A stretch of 64,000 bases of DNA, from the NCBI GenBank assembly GCA_029215795.1, contig JARDYH010000001.1, forward strand, positions 353,610,154-353,674,153. Direction: 5' to 3'. The notes below the pieces were generated by a model. The model made no database searches, had not been told where the DNA came from, and was given only the letters and a program-made list of their open reading frames with translations. A program made the position numbers and the translations under genes. Of this stretch, positions 42,851 to 55,249 are shown one piece after another (the first letter of the stretch is position 1; each line of letters opens with the position of its first letter). This DNA comes from Anniella stebbinsi (lineage: Eukaryota > Chordata > Lepidosauria > Squamata > Anniellidae).

Positions 42851-43384
42851 TATCTAGTGAGGTGTTTGAGTGATATTGTGAGAGGAAACAGTTTGGCTTT
42901 GGGAACAGTTTGAAACATATAAGCTTTATACTTGAAACCACTATGCAAATGAACTAAAGAAACCAAAAAGCTTACAGTGCACGCAATATACTTGATGTTA
43001 ATGAAACCTGTTAATTTCATCCAACTGGTGTGGTCATTAATGTGTACCTGAGGAAGGTACTGGTGGCAGCGGGAACACAGATGCTTGCCTGAGGCCAGGT
43101 TGCTGGGCTGTAGAGCTGTGGGGCCTAATAGTAAAGGTGGGACAGGGGCAGCAGCAGCAAGGGGCACGGATAAGGCATCACAGATCTCTCCAGTGATGTA
43201 ACAGCTATTTTGGCCTCACCCTAAGGAGTTGTACTTCGGCCAGCACATCTGCAATGCAAACATCAAGGGGTGAAAAAGCCCCCACACCCCCCCCCCCCAG
43301 TTCTAAGGCACCACTGGATTCTTCTTCCTATTAATCTGTGGAACCAAGACCGGTCTTTTGACGTGGGATTGCCCCTGGGTGCTC

Positions 43385-43875
43385 CCTGTACATCCAAATT
43401 ACGCACAGGGACTCCCGGGGGCAAGGGGGATGGGCACGGGTTTTCCCCAGGATAAGGGATTCCTGGGGAAACCTGATTTCCGCGAACATCCCGAGACCGC
43501 GGGAGATGTGGGCGCCCGTCCCACCTGGTGCCCGCTTACTCGCAAGTAAGTGGGCACCAGAAATGGGCACAGAGCCGCACTGCGCGGCTCCGTGCCCATT
43601 AAGAGAGGGGGGAAGCAAGTCCGCCATCCCCAGGATGGCGGGGGAAGGTGGGTGGGGCAATTTTACTTCTTTTAAAAAAGGTACTTACTTTTCCATTGGA
43701 GCATAAGTGCACTCTCCTCCCCTCCTCCTGGAAAAAAAATGGTGGGCGCGACTCTGTGACAGCCCGGGAGGAAACTGGGTCATTGCACTGCCATGTGCAT
43801 TACAGCGAAGATCCTGGAAGCAGGTACTTCTGGGATTGCCCCCCCTCCCCCTACACCCATATGGTGTAGAAAGGC
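43385..43875. mobile_element. GC-rich hairpin-cluster element (putative MITE)
   Basis: Three strong hairpins stand in a row: TGGTGCCCGCTTACT / AGTAAGTGGGCACCA (about 43526-43560), ATGGGCACAGAGCCGC / GCGGCTCCGTGCCCAT (about 43563-43600) and CCGCCATCC / GGATGGCGG (43621-43641). GC content is high against AT-rich flanks. I could not define termini. 42849-43384 before it has no recognised gene. Confidence 0.5.
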
Positions 43876-43987
43876 CCCAAGAGTTCCTGCGATTTACCCT
43901 GGATTGCAAAGTTAGGTGTTCTGCCATTTCTGAGTGTGAAAGGGACCATCTTGAACTGCATTTGCTCACAAATGAGCTTTGTAAGTG

Positions 43988-44505
43988 CATAAGAACATAA
44001 GAAGCACCATGCTGGATCAGACCAAGGGTCCATCTAGTCCAGAACTTTGTTCACACAGTGGCCAGCCAACTGTCAACCAGGAACTATAAGCAAGCCACAA
44101 GTGCAACAGCACCCTCCCACCCATGTTCCCCAGCAACTCGTGCATATAGGCTTACTGCCTCTGATACTGGAGGTAGCACATAGCCATCAGAACAAATAGC
44201 ATTGATAGCCTTCTACTTCAGGAATTCGTCCAATTACCTTTTTAAAGCCATCCAAATTGGTGGCCATCACTACATCTTGTGGTAGTGAATTCCATAGTTT
44301 AACTATGTGCTGTGAGAAGAAGTCCTTCCTTTTATCTGTCCTGAATCTCCCACCAATCAGTTTCATGGGATTACTCCAGGTTCTAGTATTATGAAAGAGG
44401 AAGAAAAAAATATCTATCCACATTCTCCACACCATGTATAATTTTGTACATCTCTATCATGTGTCCTCTCACCTTCCTTGTGTCTCGTCTCCTCTCTACA
44501 TTTTT
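43988..44505 (-). mobile_element. CR1-type LINE 3' end
   Basis: From 'cataagaacataagaagcac' (complement of the CR1 3' UTR end) through 'gtagtgaattccatagttta' to 'acatctctatcatgtgtcct'. It is a clean 5'-truncated copy. Confidence 0.9.
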
Positions 44506-45692
44506 TTAACATTTAGGAACCTGTTTTGCTTATGATCATTTTGATGATGATGATGATTTTGAAGTAATCTGTCCTAGGAAAAGATAGGAATCTGAAGTAA
44601 AATAAAAGGCCTGCTGTATCCTTTTTGGACCATCTTGTGTCATAAAATATTCATGGTTTTGCCACAGAATATGCAAATATTTGTCTTGAGGGAATACCAC
44701 ATATAATCCACCTCACTTTCCCCATAAATCTTTCTTTTCCCCAGGCTCAATTTGTTCCACAACCTTTCATTGCTTTCAAGATCTGTATTCCTGTACTTTT
44801 TGGGGGAGACTCCTGTATCCTGAAGCACGATCTTTAATTATTCACCTCATTATGCCATCCTGCAGTGCTGGAAGTGTTATGCATGAAGGCAGCAAGGCCT
44901 CTCTAGGAATATTCATTTCATTGTAGAACAATGTAATTATTCTTGCCATCAACGCAGGGAGAGACTAATAAGAAGCTTGTGGGTGTTTCATCTATCCTCC
45001 ATTCCATGGCTTCAAAGGCAACTTTTACAAAGCATAATTATACAGCTTGAGTACTAAACCCGCCTTTGGGTTTTTTAAAGTTAATTTCTTTCTAATACGA
45101 AGACATGAAGTGGACAATAATCTCCCAGCAGCCAAACATATTTCCCTGTAATGAGCTAAAGAACATAGCTTCTGTGTCTTCTTAAACTGCTGTCAAATTT
45201 CACATTCACCTTATGGCAAAGCAGCGATAAATTAGTTTGTGGTTAATGATGTCCTCCCTTTAATTACAGCAATAGTTTAGTCAACTGCCTTACATTGGAC
45301 AGATAGATTATGGCCAATGGAGACGTTCAGCTAGGGTTTGGGCTTGAGAGGGGTAATTAGCAGACTGAAACAAACATTTATATGGGACCACTTGCTCCTA
45401 TATGAGCCTGCCCAAGAATTAAGATGCATGCTAGAGGCCTTACTTTTAGTGCCATTTTGGGAGGATCTTTGAGTAAACATGACAGGTGGAGTCTTTCCGG
45501 TGGTGGTGTCAGGACTCTGAAATGTTCTCCCAGTTGAAATTCCTCAAGCTCCCACTTTTTGTCTCTTTCACCAGATGTGGAAGATGCTACATAGAGGACA
45601 GTTGTCACTTGGAAGGTGTTCTTTATTTGAAGGGCTTTCCAATCCAAGACCAGTATAGAGATAAAGAACCATCAAGGGGGAGATCTGGGCCT
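44506..45692. other. repeat-poor stretch, no gene recognised
   Basis: No transposon signatures apart from a short (GATGAT)n at 44535-44550. 44870-45330 could be conserved non-coding DNA by its balanced composition, which is a weak argument. Confidence 0.35.
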
Positions 45693-45920
45693 TATTATTT
45701 ATTGCATTTATATACCGCCCCATTGCCAAAACTCTCTGGGCAGCTCTCTTATCGTTTCCCATCAGCACCTGGTCAGCAAGATGAGTAAGCAGGCATACAA
45801 GTCACACAGTCACAGTCTTCCAGTTTTCCACACTATGGTGAGATGTACTGTATTTCTATTTAAATTATAATTATGATTTCTATCGGTTATGGGGCAGTAT
45901 ATACATATAATAAATAATAA
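45693..45920. mobile_element. two L2-type tail fragments in opposite orientation
   Basis: 45693-45745 is the - strand tail (ttatttattgcatttatata, gccccattgcc). 45880-45920 is a + strand tail (ggttatggggcagtatatac, aataaataataataa). Confidence 0.5.
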
Positions 45921-46785
45921 TAATCTATACCTAACAATTAGCGTATGCAAATCTGTCATTTTTTGTTCTCTCTTTTTTTGGTAATATATTTTTGGGGGCA
46001 ATTTATTCTCTCTCTCTCTCTCTCTTTTGGCAATTTGTAAGTGGCCACCCTAATTTCAACAAGCTTTTTAATTTGTAACACCCTGTTTTATTGCTGCCAG
46101 TTAAAGGGCTTTTCTACACGAGGCATTAATTAAGTGTTCACTGGTTGTTTACGGGGTTTTTAGATGATGTTGGGAACCTCCAGTTTTGCTTCTGTGTTAA
46201 TCACTTTCAGCAAGTTTTGTTAGAGCAGGAAAATATGACATTTAATTGTGAACGTGAAAGATGCAGCATTTAATTGTGAATATGAAAGAAAGCGTGATTT
46301 CCTCTTGTGTATTTGCACTGTTCCACTATACTACAGTGCCACCTACAGGTTATGTAGTGGAAAAGCAAGAAGAGAAATGCTCCACATGTAGTGCTCAGAT
46401 CTCAATTCTGCAATGAAACTGAAAGATGCAGCAAAGCTATAAAAACATTATAAACTGGATGCACTCCTTATGGTTGTTTGTTTCGGTGTTGGAGCACTGT
46501 ATCATGCGCATCGCCTGCATATTGGTTGATTAAAATTGTGTAAAATCAGCAATAGCATCAACATAATAGCAGCAGATAAATATTTGCTAAAGGAGATATT
46601 ATGTGCACCAACATAGAAAAATCATGAGAAGGTGAGAGCGCCTTTGAACACATTTCTTCAGTGCAAATAATAGCAACTAGCTGTTCACATCTGGAACTAG
46701 GAGGCAGCGCTTTCCTGTCTGTACCAAAGGGTAAGATGTTCTTGCTTTGGAGGGTCAAGAGAGATGTAACATTTCAAGAGAATAT
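45921..46785. other. no gene recognised
   Basis: A short (TC)n at 46007-46025. The rest is AT-rich with no recognised element. Confidence 0.4.
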
Positions 46786-47598
46786 GTTGCCATGCTGGAT
46801 CAGACCAAGGGTCAATCTAGTCCAGCACTCTGTTCACACAGTGGCCAACCAGCTGTCGACCAGGTATCAACAAAGCAGGACATGGTGTAACAGCACCCTC
46901 CCATCCATGTTCCCCAGCAACTGGTGCACACAGGCTTACTGCCTCTGATACTAGAGGTATCACATAACCATCAGAGCTAGTAGCCATTGATTGCCTTCTC
47001 CTCCAGGAATTTATCCAATCCCCTTTTAAAGCCATCCAAATTGTGGCCATCACTACATTGGTAGTGAATTCCATAATTTAACTATGTGCTGTGTGAAATA
47101 GTTCCTTTTATTTGTCCTGAAACTCACACCAATCAGCTTCATGGGATGACCCGGGCTTCTAGTATTTTGAGAGAGGGAGAAAAATATCTCCCTGTCCACA
47201 TTCTCCACACCATGCATAATTTTGCACACCTCTATCAGGTCTCCCCTTAGCCTCCTTTTTTTCCAAGTTAAACAATCCCAGCTGTTGTAATCTTCCCTCA
47301 TAGGAGAGATGCTCTAGCCCCTTGATCATTTTAGTTGCCCTTTTCTGCACTTTTTCCAGCTCTATAACATCTTTTTTTAAGTGTGGTGACCAGAACTGTA
47401 CACAGTATTCTAAGTCTGGTCGCATCATAGATTTGTATAGAGGCAATATGATACTGGCAGTTTTAATCTCAATTCCTTTTCTTATAATGCCTAACATGGA
47501 GTTTGCCTTCTTTACAGCTGCTGCACACTGGGTTGACGTTTTCATTGAGCTGTCCACCACAACCCCAAGATCTCTTTCTTGTTCGGTCACCGTTGTTT
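46786..47598 (-). mobile_element. CR1-type LINE, longest copy in the window
   Basis: On the - strand the RT reads ERDLGVVVDSSMK, AVKKANSMLGIIRKGI, LYKSMMRPDLEYCVQFWSPH, LEKVQKRATKMIKGLEHLSY and GRLQQLGLFNLEKK. A frameshift then breaks the last part before the 3' UTR (complement of 'gttgccatgctggatcagac'). It is the CR1 RT palm/thumb region and is dead. Confidence 0.93.
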
Positions 47599-47809
47599 GA
47601 TTTCAAGAGACCATATGCAGAAATCAATGCCTCTCATAGTGCCTCACCTGGCTGATTTGTACCATTAGGCAGAGTGAGGCAGCTTTCTTAGGCGGCTGAC
47701 TTCAATTGTCATGAAAGAGTAGGAAAGTGTTATTTAGTTTATGTACATTATATATATATTTTACTTCCAGGGAGAGGTCTTTGGCAAACCTTGTTTGCTA
47801 TACACCTTA

Positions 47810-47813
<4 letters not shown>

Positions 47814-47860
<47 letters not shown>
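47814..47860 (+). repeat. (GT)n microsatellite
   Basis: About 23 GT units. Confidence 0.95.
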
Positions 47861-47861
<1 letters not shown>

Positions 47862-47960
47862 GGGGAATCTTGCAGCAAAGCTGCTGCAGCCTGTGTTTCC
47901 TCTCCCCAGAATGCCTCTCTTCACGACTTGAGATTTCCAGCCTCACTGTAAGTATGTATA

Positions 47961-49387
47961 TGTCAGGTTTCGCAGTCCCTCAGGCAATCACACATTCTGG
48001 CAAACTGACATGGGTCACCAAAATCAGTGAGATGTCTTTATTGCAGGAAATCTGAGGGCAAAAGCTTAATGGTTACACGTTACAGCAATCATATAGTAGC
48101 TATAGGCTCTAAGAAATTCCAGAACGGTCAAAAGCTAATCACTACAACCGTGACTGAGATCTTCATCAATGTGGTTTCCCCATTGCCATCTTCACAGTTC
48201 TGAACACAATGGAAGGGTCAATCCATACATGGGTTCAAAACCGGGACAAAGGACGGGGATGAATCCTGGAATGATCCCTCAGGCAAACAAAAGGATAAAT
48301 TCTTGAAAGGCGTAAACAAAATAACACCCACAGAGAGTTAGTCTAACTTTGAATCTTTCGTTGGTAACTCCAGGCTACATGGTCAAGGCCTATCAAGATC
48401 AAGGGAAGGGTAAACCCAAAGACGCAAGGAGTCCACAGCAACCACTTTCACATTGGCAACTCCATGCCACATACGTCCAGGCAAAGAAAAGTCCAAAAGT
48501 CACAGATAAAACCCAGTCTGCCAGTAAACTGAGCTGACAACAAACAAAAACACACAATCCACAGCAAACGAGAATTCAAGTCTATAAAAAGCCTGACAGT
48601 CTTTTTCATGGCAAGACCTTAGCAACCCAAAGTTCCAGTTAGGGGAGTCCATGTGCAGAGTTGATGTCCAGAGGCCTAGCTGGAGACAGATCCAAAGAGA
48701 GAGGGCTTCAGGCAATACAAACAAGATGTTCCTAGCACAAGCTCCTTGCCTTTGCATCAGCTTAAAAAGGAAGGTGTGACTGTAAGACACCTCCTCTGGA
48801 CCACTTGACAGACAAGGGCTTTTGACCTTTCAGCAAGACCCCTGTCCAACCAGGGCATCACTGCTCAGCCCTCTAGTGATGATACTTCAATCTGAATGAC
48901 CCTTCTGCAAACCCCTCCCCAACTCTGTCAGGTTCTCACAGACAGCTTCTTTGTGAAGGCCAAAGAGTAGGGCGATTCCCCCTGACTCTGGTCTGAGAAC
49001 ACTGAGAGAGATAAACTCACACAGATTCTGACATTCCTCAGGCTGAAACAGGCCTAATCTACACCAAACATGATATTGCACTATGAAAGCAGTATGGAAG
49101 CGGTATATAAAAGGCAGGAGCCACACTACTACTTTATAGAGGTGTTGAAGTGCACTGGCAACTGTTGGGGCCCATTGACACATTCCATATACCGCTTTCC
49201 TACCGCTTCCATACTGCTATATCCTGCTTGGTGTGGCTCCTGCCTTTTATATACCGTTTTCATACTGCTTTCATAGTGCAATATCCTGCTTGGTGTAGAT
49301 GAGGCCATGGGCAGAGACCCTTCCAGACTACTTCTAATTAGCTATAAACTACAAGGCCCACTGCAGTGCTGAAACTGGGCCCTGACA
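47961..49387 (-). mobile_element. candidate solo LTR, 1427 bp, - orientation
   Basis: It begins TGTCAGG and ends CCTGACA (inverted TG..CA termini). It is flanked by GTATA (47956-47960) and GTATG (49388-49392), a 5-bp duplication with one mismatch. On the - strand, AATAAAGACATCTC lies about 80 bases before the end, as expected for an R-U5 polyadenylation signal. No gag/pol frame is present. A MITE (49051-49306) is nested near the other end. Confidence 0.6.
49051..49306. mobile_element. MITE, 'ggcctaatctacacc' member, nested in the LTR
   Basis: Ends ggcctaatctacaccaa and ttggtgtagatgaggcc are inverted. The centre has 'caactgttggggcccattgacacattccatat' and repeated 'tataaaaggcaggagccacac' words. 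It is longer than its sisters. Confidence 0.72.
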
Positions 49388-50265
49388 GTATGTATGTTAA
49401 TTAATTAACTACCAATCCCACAGTTTCTATTGTATCTTTAAATTGGGAAATGTGTCAAAGTTTATCCTAACTATGGGACAGCAACACCTTTATCAGAAGG
49501 CTTTGTCTTATTTTTGTCTTACAAGCATGGCTTTCTTGGTGATTGACCCATGTTATGTACATTTGGGTTTATAAGAGCTTATGGAACAGGACGCATGAAG
49601 CTAGTCCTCAAGATCACACACACACTTTTCCAAAGGACTACAGATAGGTGTGCATGGGGTTCTTAATTTAGGTACTAACAAAGGCCCAGACTTGGTTAGT
49701 TGCAGAGATTGAAGTCCTCCAACACCATCAGTTCAATTTTGGGCCCTAACAGCTGTGCATTAATGAAATATACACACTACCTTGATCTTCTTCTTGCCAG
49801 TAACAGTCTCTATTGTAATAAAAAAAGACTTTCCAGGTGCTATCTCTTAGGTGTGTTTGCTAGAAAGATGGGAATTGTCAAAGGAGCCCTAATCTAAAAC
49901 TAAAAGCACTTATAATGGCTGATATCATTTTCTACCCACATTAAAATAATATACTCCTCAGTCATGCGGATCTGGATTTAATGAACTCACCAATCCGTAA
50001 CATGGTGTCAGAAGTGCAGAATGAGGAACGTGACAGCCTCTCACTTTACTTTCAGGGAAACCTTTGCTTGTAATGTTTTCAGAATAGGAACAATGTTTTG
50101 TTTGATGCACTCAGGGCTCTTCCAGATGGAAGACTTCCAGCACACTAATCATTGGTCTTCTCCTGTAATGTACAAGCAAAATTTCCAAGGACTACTCAAA
50201 CTGTCAGGGGAAATTGCCGCTACATGCTGCTACCATCTTTTCCACAGCAGTGCGAAGAGAATGAC
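49388..50265. other. no gene recognised
   Basis: AT-rich DNA without recognisable exons or transposon termini. Confidence 0.4.
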
Positions 50266-50400
50266 GTGACCTGGTTTGCACGATCACCACAACCCATCTT
50301 GTTTTATTAAGCACAGTGGGTTGTGGCACCAGTTTGTTATGCGTGAACAGGGTGGGTTGTTGAGGTAGTTGACGGGTTCAGACGTGACAAGAAGCTACGG
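50266..50400. mobile_element. MITE-like palindromic fragment
   Basis: 'cctggtttgcacgatcacca' and 'ccacaaccca / tgggttgtgg' words resemble the 3829-4116 element. The right boundary is unclear. Confidence 0.4.
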
Positions 50401-50919
50401 TGAGTCATTGCTGATTTTTTGTGGATCATGGCCCAACAGAAAAAAAAATCAATGGATTTTCCCTGTTGTAAGAAAAATTAGGAGAAACTGGGGGGAACAC
50501 AGGACAACACGGAGTGACTGCAAAAGTCCAATGACATCCTATGGGATGCTTTACACATCCCACAAACAAGGCAAGTCAATAGCACATTAAAAGCCCCATA
50601 TGGAAGAAGACCTCGGACTGCAATATTGTGGCTATTTATAAGTCCCAATTAGGTCCAAATGAAATTTAACAGGCACGTTAAAACTATAAATAGAAGCTGT
50701 TGGGAAGGGTGTTATTTATTGGATTTGAGGCAGGCAGGGAAGGGAGTTTAGCCCCTTTCTCTACTACTGTGGTCTTGTCAAATATTATTCCTCTGAAGCC
50801 GCTATTGGTATTAAGAGGAAATCATCCATTGGTGATGGGAGTAAGCCCCACTGAAATCATTAGTACTTACTTGTGAGTAAACCTGTATAAGTCTGTGCTG
50901 TATGCGAATCACAATCAAA

Positions 50920-51239
50920 TAGCGTGACCATGTGAAAAGGAGGACAGGGCTCCTGTATCTTTAACAGTTGTGTAGAAAAGGAATTTCAGCAAATGTCATT
51001 TGTATGCATGAAGCACCTGGTGAAATTCCCTCTTCATCACAACAGTTAAAGCTGCAGGAACCTTACCCTCTTTTATATCTCATCACGCTAGGCAGGGCTT
51101 CTGCAGCTTTAACTGTTGTGATGAAGAGGGAATTTCACTGGGTGCTGTATGTATACAAATGACACCTGCTGAAATCCCCTTTTCTGCACAACTGTTAAAG
51201 ATACAGGAGCCCTGTCCTCTTTTTCATATGGTCACCTTA
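50920..51239. mobile_element. complete 320-bp palindromic MITE, TIR TAGCGTGACCAT
   Basis: TAGCGTGACCATGTGAAAAGG ends are complemented by ATATGGTCACCTTA. The target duplication is CAATCAAA/CAGTCAAA (7 of 8). The halves are nearly mirror images (ggacagggctcctgtatctt, aacagttg, cacctggtgaaattccctc, cttcatcacaacagttaaag). TIR and 8-bp duplication fit the same hAT-like group as the TAGGGTGACC MITEs. Confidence 0.85.
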
Positions 51240-53100
51240 CAGTCAAATCAATACTCATCCACCTTCACACTTGTTTTTAGCCATAGAAAACGATATCCCT
51301 AGAGCATGCAGAATTTGAAAGAACATTTGCATGAAGAAAATCAAATTAAATTAAATGTCAATCTGCATTTGGTGGCAGATGGTTCCGATCATTATTAAAA
51401 ATTACTACAATGCAGTTAATTGAAAGCTGTTCAGGGTCTTATTGCAATTACATAATTCTGCATAACTCCCAGAGAAATCATTAAGTTAGTTCCTGACAAC
51501 TTATGTTCATCTTAAAAGAATTCCAGTTTGTGGAAATGGAGCAGTAATGAAATGAGGAAATGCAACCCTGGACAGGGTTCCTGTACTTTCAATAGTTTTA
51601 TGCAGAAAATAACCTTTAGCCAATTTTTTTTGGGGGGTGGGGGTGGGTCATGACAAAAACTAGTTCAGTTTAGTTTTTAAATCAAAATGTCTATTTTTAG
51701 TTTCTTTATTAAAAGTGAAATGCAACTTTTAAAAGTGAAGCTCCTTTTGATCAGCAAATGCTGAAACCATCTCTGACTTTGAGTCTCAGTTCACTTTATT
51801 GTTAGTTTTGGTGCAGAGAACTGAAGACTAATTTAATAACATCAAAGAATTCCTGGAAGAGCATGTTTATTTTCGAAACATTATATGTTGATGACAAGAT
51901 TCAGACGCGCTTATGCAGAAATCAGGGACAGAACTGAATCAGGAATTCTACTTTTATTCAGGACCAGCTCACCCTTCCCTTTCATCCTTTGATCTGAAAT
52001 TTTTTCTAGGTAAATAAGTAGGATACCTTTATGTCATGGGTGTTTTAATGCCATGGAGAAGGGGAGTCCAATTAGTGGATGGGAACAGGAAAGAGAATCG
52101 ATTATGGATTTTATGTGTGTTTTAAGTTGCTATCCTGAACACACTTACCAGGCGGGGCTTACTTCTGATTAAACTTTTCTAGGGTTGTGTTGCTAATCCT
52201 TTAATATTCAAAGTTTATTGTAAAGGTTTATCCTAGAGAATAAGAAGGATGAGGGACAGACAGGGACCAGGGTAGCGTTTGGGGAAATAATTTAATGAAA
52301 GGTTTATTTGCATGAAGTAGGAAGTACTTTTAAACTCTAAACTGTCCAGAGCCTATAGAATAAAATAGCCTTCCCCATGGCCACTGTGGCTTGAAATTAT
52401 GGGAATTGCAGTCTAACAGGGTACCAGCTTGGGAAAGGCTGAAATTGAAGGGAGGTCTACATACAACGAGATCAATATATTATTGTCTGTGCTTTCTCCA
52501 GTTCTGAATTGCAGCTCCTCTGGCTGCATCACAAACTGCTTTTGAATATCCCAGGTGTTTTCAAATGTAGTTTGTCATGTGTTGAAGGGATGGATGAGTG
52601 GGCCTGCTATAAACAAAAAAACCACTGGGCTCGCGGACGTCTTCACGCCATTCTCTGAACGTATGTAAATGTAATAATGGATGAGGAGGGGGTAAATCAA
52701 ATGAGTTCCTTTATGATGAAGTACCATGTCTTTTCCCCCTTACACAAGAGACTCATTATTCTGGTTATACATTTTCATTCCGCAGTGAGAAGAACTAGGG
52801 CAGCTATTTTTGTTCATGCTGCTGCTATATCCTGCCTTTGGACATAACAGTCTGTTCCGGGGCACTTTTGTGAGTGTCAAAGATGCAGAGTATAAATATA
52901 CTTAAATAAAATGAATAAAATAATGTAGGAAGCAGAGGAATCCTTCACAGCCCTGGCCTCAATCAGTGCCCTTCAGCTGCAGCATTGTAAGCATTATCAT
53001 CGTAATATGAATTAGATTCTTCAACTACCTCGAAGACAGAGAAGGCAAAAGAACAGGAGTTCAAGCAAAACTAGGATTGGTTTAATACCAGTGCTGCACT
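51240..53100. other. repeat-poor stretch with one MITE remnant
   Basis: 52372-52445 resembles the 'gggaattgcagtct' palindromic MITE, and 52135-52210 carries the 'gggcttacttctgattaaac' short repeat. No exon was recognised. Confidence 0.4.
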
Positions 53101-53106
53101 CCGGGG

Positions 53107-53440
53107 TCATGGCAGAGGCGTAGTCGGGCGAATGGCGACCCCTGATTGGTCGCTGTCTGCCCGGGCAGTGGGGAGAGGGTGAACCGGTGAGCCAGTTAAC
53201 TGAATGGCCACCGGAACAACCCTGCACTGCCTCTTCAGTGGGGAGAAAAGTCTCCCTTTTGGAAAGTTCTGGTACAAAGCTAGGAAGGGACAGGCAGCAG
53301 CGGTGGTGGCTCTCCCCCCATGATGATCCACATAAACCCTGTGCTCACTCCTACACGAGGGGATAACATCACGCAACCCCACAGGAGCGAAACCGCAGGG
53401 TTTTGGTTGCTAGCAGCGCTAATACAACCCCCCAGTAACC
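53107..53440 (-). repeat. dispersed GC-rich repeat related to 59249 and 62900
   Basis: Shared words include 'gattggtcgc', 'gaatggccaccgga' and 'cctgcactgcctctt'. The three copies differ a lot. The family is unrecognised. Confidence 0.45.
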
Positions 53441-54542
53441 TCTGGCTTGCCTGTTGAGTCTGCTGTCCAGAGACAAACTGATAACAGGCAACATTTCTTA
53501 TTATGGTTCTTTATCTTGAAACTGGAATTGGACTGGACAGCCCTTCAAACAGCGGACACCCTCAAACAGAGGCCAGCCCTCTGTAAAAAGAGGACACAAA
53601 GCAATCCTAAATTAGGAACAAGTGGCTATGCAATCACCATTAAGGCAGGATCTTTCATTAGGTCCTATTGTGAAACTTAACTGCCACTTTTTGGTTAGTA
53701 AAGATTAATTTTTAAGAAATGTGTTCAGTTCTTATGACTTTGAAAAGAGAGTGCTAAACAGGACTTGTGAGATGCACAACGTTGGCATAAGGCAGGCTAA
53801 TGTCTTCTAATTTAAACCCAATACTATAAATATTGTGTTTGCTGCACAGGTAGGGAAAAAGATGGATGTTTGCAATGGATGTTCGGCAGGTAAATCTGTT
53901 AAACTGATAAACTGGTACCTTATGAAAAGCAATCTCAGGTGTAAAGCGTATAGCCTTGGGTGCTATATGTAGAAATGCAGGTTAGAAATAGAGATAAATA
54001 AAATAAAGCAGCAAAGCAGAAGTAAAATAGAAATAAGGTTGCACTTTAGGAAATAATAATAATAATATATTATATTACGGCTGTCATTCAAACTTTTAAT
54101 TGATTAATCATTAGTTATTTTCTAAACACTGTTTTTACGCCTGGTTTATATTATTGCAGTATTCTGTATCTATAAAAGTTGTTACTCTTTCTAAATCCTT
54201 TTGGATATGAAAGATTAAAATATAAATAAAACACCAATAAATAAATCTATAACCACTGTAGCACATTTGTCTTAAGAGAGTAACTTCTAAGAATATTATG
54301 ATTCAAACTGTATAAGCCACCATAGTAAAAAGACTGAAACACAAGTACTTAATCTGACCCTATTGTTCTGCATCGGATCTCTTGCAAAAATAAAACAGTG
54401 GCAGTTCCTGTGTATTCCAACAGAGGGCAGTAATATATATGCATTTCATACCTAAATGTACACATCCATTAGACTTTTTTTATAGCACATGGTAAGAAAC
54501 AGAAAACGGAAAGAATCAGAATGTTAAAACTATAATAAAACT
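53441..54542. other. no gene recognised
   Basis: AT-rich, no transposon termini seen, short (AAT)n at about 54052-54068. Confidence 0.4.
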
Positions 54543-54812
54543 TTAAAGACTTACCTTACATTTTCTTGAGTCTATTATGTAAATGTAGCTATTTGCATTT
54601 TTAAGATCTTGCATGTTAAACGCAAAGGAGCATTTAACACCATGTCTAGTTTGTACATCAGATTCTTTTGCAGAAGAGCTGGAAGGTAAAGACTCAAATC
54701 GGTTGTGCCTAACAACCAAGATGCATTGGACTCGATAAACATATTTCCGTACACCTGGAGACTTCATCTCCTTTATTCCCTCCATGTTAATGCTAACTCG
54801 GTTCCCTCTCAA
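54543..54812 (-). other. unrecognised 89-residue open frame with a strong splice donor (possible exon)
   Basis: On the - strand the frame reads RVSINMEGIKEMKSPGVRKY ... VRHNRFESLPSSSS ... IYIIDSRKCK and runs into AAG|GTAAGT at about 54556-54551. Its composition looks protein-like. The upstream acceptor is poor, with few pyrimidines before the nearest AG. I do not recognise the protein. It may be a chance frame. Confidence 0.25.
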
Positions 54813-54856
54813 TCAAGATTGACAATCTATCCCACAACAAAATCTAGTATCAGATC

Positions 54857-55072
54857 TAGGGTAACCAGATAAAATCCAGGTCAGGGCTCATGTAACTTTA
54901 ACAGTTGTAGAGAAAAGGGGATTTCAGCCAGTGTCATTTGTATGCAATTAGTTCCTGATGAAATTCCCTCTTCATCACAACTGTTAAAGTTGCAGGGTCC
55001 CTGCCTTCTTTTGTATATGGTCACTCTAGTATAGTGCCTGCAACTTTAACTGTTGTGATGAAGAGGGAATGC
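54857..55072. mobile_element. palindromic MITE (TAGGGTAACC) plus a second half copy
   Basis: TAGGGTAACCAGAT ... ATATGGTCACTCTA spans 54857-55028. It is followed by an extra inverted half (gcaactttaactgttgtgat gaagagggaat) cut off at 55072, where a different element starts. Confidence 0.7.
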
Positions 55073-55242
55073 AAGTCTATGGGGAAAAAAATGGCGGCCG
55101 ATCCAAAAATTTCCGATTTTTGGATCGGGATCGTACTCGATCCGGTCCGGGGGGGCTCCGATTTTGTCCGAACCGATTCGTGACAAATTGGAGGTCCCGA
55201 TCCGGGTCCCGATCCGATCCGGGGGGTCCGTGCACACCCCTA
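55073..55242. mobile_element. truncated GC-rich TAGGGG MITE (right end only)
   Basis: It begins inside the 'aatgcaagtctatgggg' palindrome and ends at the intact terminus tgcacacccctag. It is the same sequence as the right part of the 22475-23769 element and the left part, inverted, of 30780-31968. Confidence 0.82.
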
Positions 55243-55249
55243 GTACCTA

